Assembly (NCBI GenBank): GCA_038230415.1
Contig: JBBRNH010000138.1
Span: forward strand, 1-8,030
Origin: JBBRNH01 sp038230415
GTDB lineage: Bacteria > Bacteroidota > Bacteroidia > Cytophagales > Spirosomataceae
Length of the DNA: 8,030 nt
Direction: 5' to 3'
This document shows, piece after piece, positions 5,199 through 8,030 of the stretch (position 1 is its first letter; every line of letters starts with the position of its first letter). Below the pieces are notes generated by a model, which saw nothing but the letters and a program-made list of their open reading frames with translations, did not search any database and was not told the DNA's origin. A program made the translations under genes and the position numbers.

Positions 5199-5666
5199 AT
5201 GATAAATCAGAAATTGATCTTGATAATCAGCTTGTTGGGTGCGTTGGTTTTTTCAGTCAATGCCATAGCGCAAACGGCTCCCGTCAAAGCGGGCTATCTG
5301 TATCCGGTCACAACGGGGGTTCCGGCAGGGAAAACGGTGTATATCTGCGGCATGAAACCCTTCGACGCGCAGGGACAGATTGTGGGCGCGGGCAACCTCA
5401 CGGCCCAGATTCAGCAGGTGTTTCAGAATATCACGGCCTCGCTCGGCACCGTTGGTATGACCCGGCAAAACATCGTCCAGATAAATTACCGGCTCAAAAC
5501 CAACCCCGATAAAGCCGGGGGTGATGCCGATAAAAATACACTGACGCAGGTATCAACGGCGTTTTTCGACAAGATAGCCGTTGCCCGGCTATCCGAAACG
5601 AAGACGATCCCGGTCGTCAATCGCAGCGATGTCCTGATCGAGATCGAGGTGATTGCGGCTAAGTAA
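5199..5666 (+). CDS. Secreted RidA (YjgF/YER057c/UK114) family protein
   Basis: The 155-residue protein has a signal peptide (KLILIISLLGALVFSV, cleavage near NAIAQ at 21-25) followed by a single Rid domain. Recognisable features are the ICGMKPFDAQGQIVGAGNLTAQ segment at 49-70, QVFQNITASLGTVGMTRQNI (73-92), and the terminal VLIEIEVIAA (145-154). Cytoplasmic RidA deaminates reactive enamine/imine intermediates through an invariant Arg before the last strands. Here that region reads VARLSETKTIPVVNRSDV, and the alignment is ambiguous: Arg130 could fill the role only with a two- to three-residue insertion. Deaminase activity is therefore uncertain. Export to the periplasm suggests a different substrate from housekeeping RidA. 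The start agrees with the signal peptide. It converges with the NTF2-like gene, with 11 bases between the stops. Confidence 0.83.
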   Translation: MINQKLILIISLLGALVFSVNAIAQTAPVKAGYLYPVTTGVPAGKTVYICGMKPFDAQGQIVGAGNLTAQIQQVFQNITASLGTVGMTRQNIVQINYRLKTNPDKAGGDADKNTLTQVSTAFFDKIAVARLSETKTIPVVNRSDVLIEIEVIAAK

Positions 5667-5677
5667 AAACGCGGGCC

Positions 5678-6106
5678 TCAGTTGGTCATCCTGAGCGATT
5701 GCCACGTGATGAGTTGCCATTTGCCATTGCGCCGGGCGTAGGCATCGGTATATTTCAGTTTTAGATTGGTTGACGCGCCATTGGCAGCCAGTTTAATCAG
5801 GCAAACGCCGTTGACAAGGGCAACATCGCCGTAAAGCCGCACCTTTTGTTCGATCACGTCAATCTGCTCATAAACGGACTTCCCGTCCCGAATGCTCTGG
5901 ATATAGGACTGCTTGCCGTCTGTGTTGCCGTTTGAGTGATTATATACTAAGTCGTCGGCCAAAATCTGACCAAGTGCGTCGTAATCACGGCTAACCTGAG
6001 CAGCAAACCGTTGTTTTTCAACGGCAACAACCGCCTGTTCGTCGGCAGACTGGGCGCGGGCAATCAGCGCGAACCCCAACAGGAAAATAGTGAGCAGGAA
6101 TTTCAT
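5678..6106 (-). CDS. Secreted nuclear transport factor 2-like (DUF4440) protein
   Basis: The 142-residue protein starts with a signal peptide (MKFLLTIFLLGFALIARAQ, cleavage around residue 19) and continues as one NTF2-like cone domain. The N-terminal helix region has AVEKQRFAAQVSRDYDALGQ (28-47), then ILADDLVYNHSNG (48-60). YGDVALVNG (92-100) and the closing DAYARRNGKWQLITWQSLR (121-139) are typical of DUF4440/SnoaL-like proteins. Such domains bind small ligands or act as isomerases or hydrolases, and no function can be assigned from motifs here. A frame extending upstream to 6274 crosses the palindromic repeat and the GH32 gene, so the ATG at 6104-6106, placed at the signal peptide, is preferred. 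It lies 76 bases downstream of the GH32 stop and could share its transcript if the repeat hairpin does not block it. Confidence 0.83.
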   Translation of the reverse strand: MKFLLTIFLLGFALIARAQSADEQAVVAVEKQRFAAQVSRDYDALGQILADDLVYNHSNGNTDGKQSYIQSIRDGKSVYEQIDVIEQKVRLYGDVALVNGVCLIKLAANGASTNLKLKYTDAYARRNGKWQLITWQSLRMTN

Positions 6107-6120
6107 ACGAGTTGGTTTTT

Positions 6121-6186
6121 GTAGAGACGCATACTTGCGTCTCCTATGTTTTATAAACAGGAAAAGACGCAAGTATGCGTCTCTAC
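6121..6186. repeat. Composite inverted repeat made of two agacgca-N4-tgcgtct palindromes
   Basis: Arms 6121-6142 and 6165-6186 are exact reverse complements over 22 bases around a 22-base loop. Each arm also contains its own 7-bp palindrome (agacgca, 4-base loop, tgcgtct at 6125-6142 and 6165-6182), the same unit as at 450-467. The structure can fold either as one long hairpin or as two small ones. It fills nearly all of the gap between GH32 and the NTF2-like gene, and its right end contains the TAG stop of GH32 (6183-6185). On the minus strand it is followed by AAAAACC, not a T-run. Confidence 0.88.
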
Positions 6187-7724
6187 TGTTTCCAGACCGA
6201 TTCGATGCGCCAGGCTGACACTGACCGCAGCCCCGATCCGAAAAATAGCATCCCCCGGCTGTCGGGGCGGGCAAATAACTGGCTGGTCATCGTTACCAAA
6301 CCGTCGTTGGCGAAGACCTCCACCGACGACCGATCTACCCAAATATCGAGTTTCACGCGCCCGTTCTGTGGTTTGAGCGGAGCCGTAAATCGCCCCGGAA
6401 AGTCCTTGCTGAAGTTGACAATGCCCGATTTTGTCCGGTCAACGTACAGCAGTTGCCGGGCCGGGTCATAGCCAACGGCGGTTTCCTCGCGGGCTTTTAC
6501 TGATGATGGCTCACCGGGTGGTGGGTCGGTTCGGCGCAGGCGCACCCCAAACGGATTGTCGGTTTCGGCTTCGAGAGTAATCCGGTAGCTGTCGCTCTCG
6601 ATGCTCGCGGCCTGAATCTGGGTGTTGAGGTCGTCGGCTCCGGTTCCCTGCCACACAAACTTGTCGGTCAGGAGTTGGGTAAGTTGCGTCACCGGCACCT
6701 GCCGCAGATCGTAGCTACCCGCCAAAGATTTTACCAAGCGCAACTCGCGGGGCAGGGTCATGGCCCCCCGGAAGGGCGATGTCGGCAAGTCGTTGGCGTA
6801 TTGCCAGTTGTTCATCCAGCCGAGGGATATGGTGCGGGGTGTGTTTTGAAACGTGATGGCTGCGTAATAATCTTTGCCAAAGTCAACAAACCGGATGCCT
6901 GATTTACGCTCTGGTTTGAAGGTTTTTCCGTCGAAATCGCCCACAAAATACTGCATCCCGGAGCCACCAGCCGCCCCACCCGCCCCCATCGAGAGCAGCA
7001 GCAGCCATTTTTTTTGCGCCGTACCCTCTACCCACACTTCGGCAAGATCGGGACATTCCCAGATGTTGGCCGTTGTTTCGGTAGTAGTAAACTCGCCGAG
7101 TTTGGCCCACGTTTTGAGGTTGGCCGAGCCGTAGAACTGCACAATTTTTTCGGTCGGCAGCACCACCGCCATCACCCATTGGTTGCTGGCGGTGTGCCAA
7201 AACACCTTGGGGTCACGGAAGTCCTTCTTTTTCAGGTTAATAACCGGGTTCTGATCGTACTTCGTCCAGGTGCGGCCTTTGTCTAAACTATACGCAACGG
7301 CCTGACTTTGATTGCCCTCACGGTGGGCGGTGTAAATGGCGACCATCGGAATAATACCCGCCTTCCCAAAGCCGCTGGTGTTGGTTTTGTCAATCACGCA
7401 ACTGCCCGAAAACATCATCGTTCCATCAGCATCAACGGGCAGGGCAATGGGCAGTTCTCGCCAATGCACCAGGTCGCGGCTCACGGCGTGGCCCCACGAC
7501 ATATTTCCCCACCGGATACCGAGCGGATTGTGCTGATAAAACAGGTGGTATTCGCCCTCAAAAAACACCAGTCCGTTGGGGTCGTTGAGCCAGTTTTGCC
7601 GGGCCGAAAAATGATACTGGGGCCGAAACCGCTGCGCGTAGGCCGTATCACTCTGGGCCACCACAGAAAGAGTATTGCAGAGCGAGGCAAGCGTCAGAAA
7701 AAGAAACAGGGAGCGATTTTTCAT
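6183..7724 (-). CDS. Secreted glycoside hydrolase family 32 (levanase/fructanase/invertase-type)
   Basis: The 513-residue protein has a signal peptide (MKNRSLFLFLTLASLCNTLS, cleavage near VVAQ at 21-24). A five-bladed propeller catalytic domain follows, then a C-terminal beta-sandwich (about 340-513). All three GH32 acidic motifs are present: WLNDPNG (45-51, nucleophile Asp48), FRDPK (169-173, transition-state stabiliser Asp171) and WECPDL (222-227, acid/base Glu223). FSGS (105-108) and GWMNNW (302-307) are further family blocks. It should cleave beta-fructosyl bonds in levan, inulin or sucrose in the periplasm or outside the cell; exo or endo mode cannot be read here. There is no lipobox (LASLC has Leu before Cys). 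An earlier in-frame ATG at 7760 lacks a signal-peptide start and is rejected. No susC/susD or fructokinase gene lies in view. Its TAG is inside the palindromic repeat at 6121-6186. Confidence 0.94.
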   Translation of the reverse strand: MKNRSLFLFLTLASLCNTLSVVAQSDTAYAQRFRPQYHFSARQNWLNDPNGLVFFEGEYHLFYQHNPLGIRWGNMSWGHAVSRDLVHWRELPIALPVDADGTMMFSGSCVIDKTNTSGFGKAGIIPMVAIYTAHREGNQSQAVAYSLDKGRTWTKYDQNPVINLKKKDFRDPKVFWHTASNQWVMAVVLPTEKIVQFYGSANLKTWAKLGEFTTTETTANIWECPDLAEVWVEGTAQKKWLLLLSMGAGGAAGGSGMQYFVGDFDGKTFKPERKSGIRFVDFGKDYYAAITFQNTPRTISLGWMNNWQYANDLPTSPFRGAMTLPRELRLVKSLAGSYDLRQVPVTQLTQLLTDKFVWQGTGADDLNTQIQAASIESDSYRITLEAETDNPFGVRLRRTDPPPGEPSSVKAREETAVGYDPARQLLYVDRTKSGIVNFSKDFPGRFTAPLKPQNGRVKLDIWVDRSSVEVFANDGLVTMTSQLFARPDSRGMLFFGSGLRSVSAWRIESVWKQ

Positions 7725-7785
7725 CCGATCAGTACCGGCAATTATTGGGGAAATTTGCATTCGTCCGGGTTACGGGTGGTCAGCA

Positions 7786-8030
7786 TCAAAACACTTCCTG
7801 GGCAATTTTCATGACGTTATCGGCTTTGCCCATCGTGTAAAAATGCAGCACCGGCGCACCGCCCGCTATCAGTTCGCGGCACTGCTCAATGCACCACGCC
7901 ACGCCCACCTGCCGGGCCTGTTGGTCGGTTTGGCAATCCTGAACGGCGCGTCGCAACGTTTCGGGCATTTCGAGGTGAAACAACCGGGGCAGAATGTCGA
8001 GTTGTTTGCGCGTACTCAACGGTTTCAGAC
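7786..8030 (-). CDS. metF: Methylenetetrahydrofolate reductase, C-terminal part (cut by window edge)
   Basis: The last 80 codons are visible and end in TGA at 7786-7788. The sequence LKPLSTRKQLDILPRLFHLE and the terminal ELIAGGAPVLHFYTMGKADN with IAQEVF match the conserved C-terminal end of MetF. This TIM-barrel flavoenzyme reduces 5,10-methylene-THF to 5-methyl-THF with NAD(P)H for methionine synthesis. The upstream ~240 residues, including the FAD and folate sites, are off the window. There is no true start here: the apparent initiator at 8017-8019 is an internal TTG Leu codon. The next gene, GH32, starts 61 bases downstream on the same strand. I see no clear Bacteroidota-type promoter (TAnnTTTG) in that gap, so read-through is possible but unproven. 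Confidence 0.9.
   Translation of the reverse strand, partial: LKPLSTRKQLDILPRLFHLEMPETLRRAVQDCQTDQQARQVGVAWCIEQCRELIAGGAPVLHFYTMGKADNVMKIAQEVF

Noticed and set aside
7308..7814. Plus-strand 168-codon frame opposite GH32 and the metF gap
   Set aside because: It is antisense to the intact GH32 gene with no recognisable domain; a shadow frame.
8017..8019. TTG as the start codon of a 77-residue gene at the right edge
   Set aside because: The frame continues upstream with residues matching MetF (LKPLSTRKQ), so this is an internal Leu codon of a truncated gene.

Overview
The window reads as chromosomal DNA from a member of the Bacteroidota, most likely a Cytophagales/Spirosoma-like bacterium (inference). 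The supporting traits are signal peptides ending in AQ on four secreted proteins, weak or absent Shine-Dalgarno sites with A-rich leaders, a DUF4105 (Lnb-like) membrane protein, a FeoB-associated Cys-rich mini-protein, and fairly GC-rich coding DNA interrupted by palindromic intergenic repeats. No mobile-element gene, CRISPR array, rRNA or tRNA was seen.

Left part (1-4199, mostly minus strand). The first ~100 bases may hold the 3' end of an unidentified plus-strand gene. Six minus-strand genes then follow, read from right to left: a pterin-4a-carbinolamine dehydratase (3927-4199), rsmI 16S rRNA 2'-O-methyltransferase (3090-3857), a DUF4105 membrane protein (1853-3097) whose ATG overlaps the rsmI stop, an inositol monophosphatase family enzyme (1040-1837), a DinB/YfiT-type metal-dependent transferase (487-1017), and a 44-residue FeoB-associated Cys-rich membrane peptide (306-440). 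From rsmI to the YfiT gene the gaps are 22 bases or less or the genes overlap, so these four look co-transcribed. Functionally the set is mixed housekeeping: rRNA modification, pterin recycling, sugar-phosphate hydrolysis, thiol chemistry and iron uptake.

Middle part (4200-5666, plus strand). A FabG-like short-chain dehydrogenase is divergent from the dehydratase gene. It is followed by a 150-base gap holding a perfect 20-bp inverted repeat, then a secreted RidA-family protein.

Right part (5678-8030, minus strand). A secreted NTF2-like/DUF4440 protein lies downstream of a secreted GH32 fructan/sucrose hydrolase, and the two are separated almost entirely by a palindromic repeat. The 3' end of metF (methylenetetrahydrofolate reductase) enters from the right edge.

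The genes are ordinary; the repeats are the unusual layer. There are at least five different repeat or palindrome types in 8 kb, and nearly all sit at gene junctions: a three-copy palindrome family (450-467 and twice in 6121-6186), an AGTCAAAAGT cluster (3864-3941), a heptamer array inside the DUF4105 signal-peptide codons (3038-3065), a short hairpin (4281-4297) and a large hairpin (5087-5165). Two of them supply the stop codon of the adjacent gene. I found no convincing new multi-gene system.
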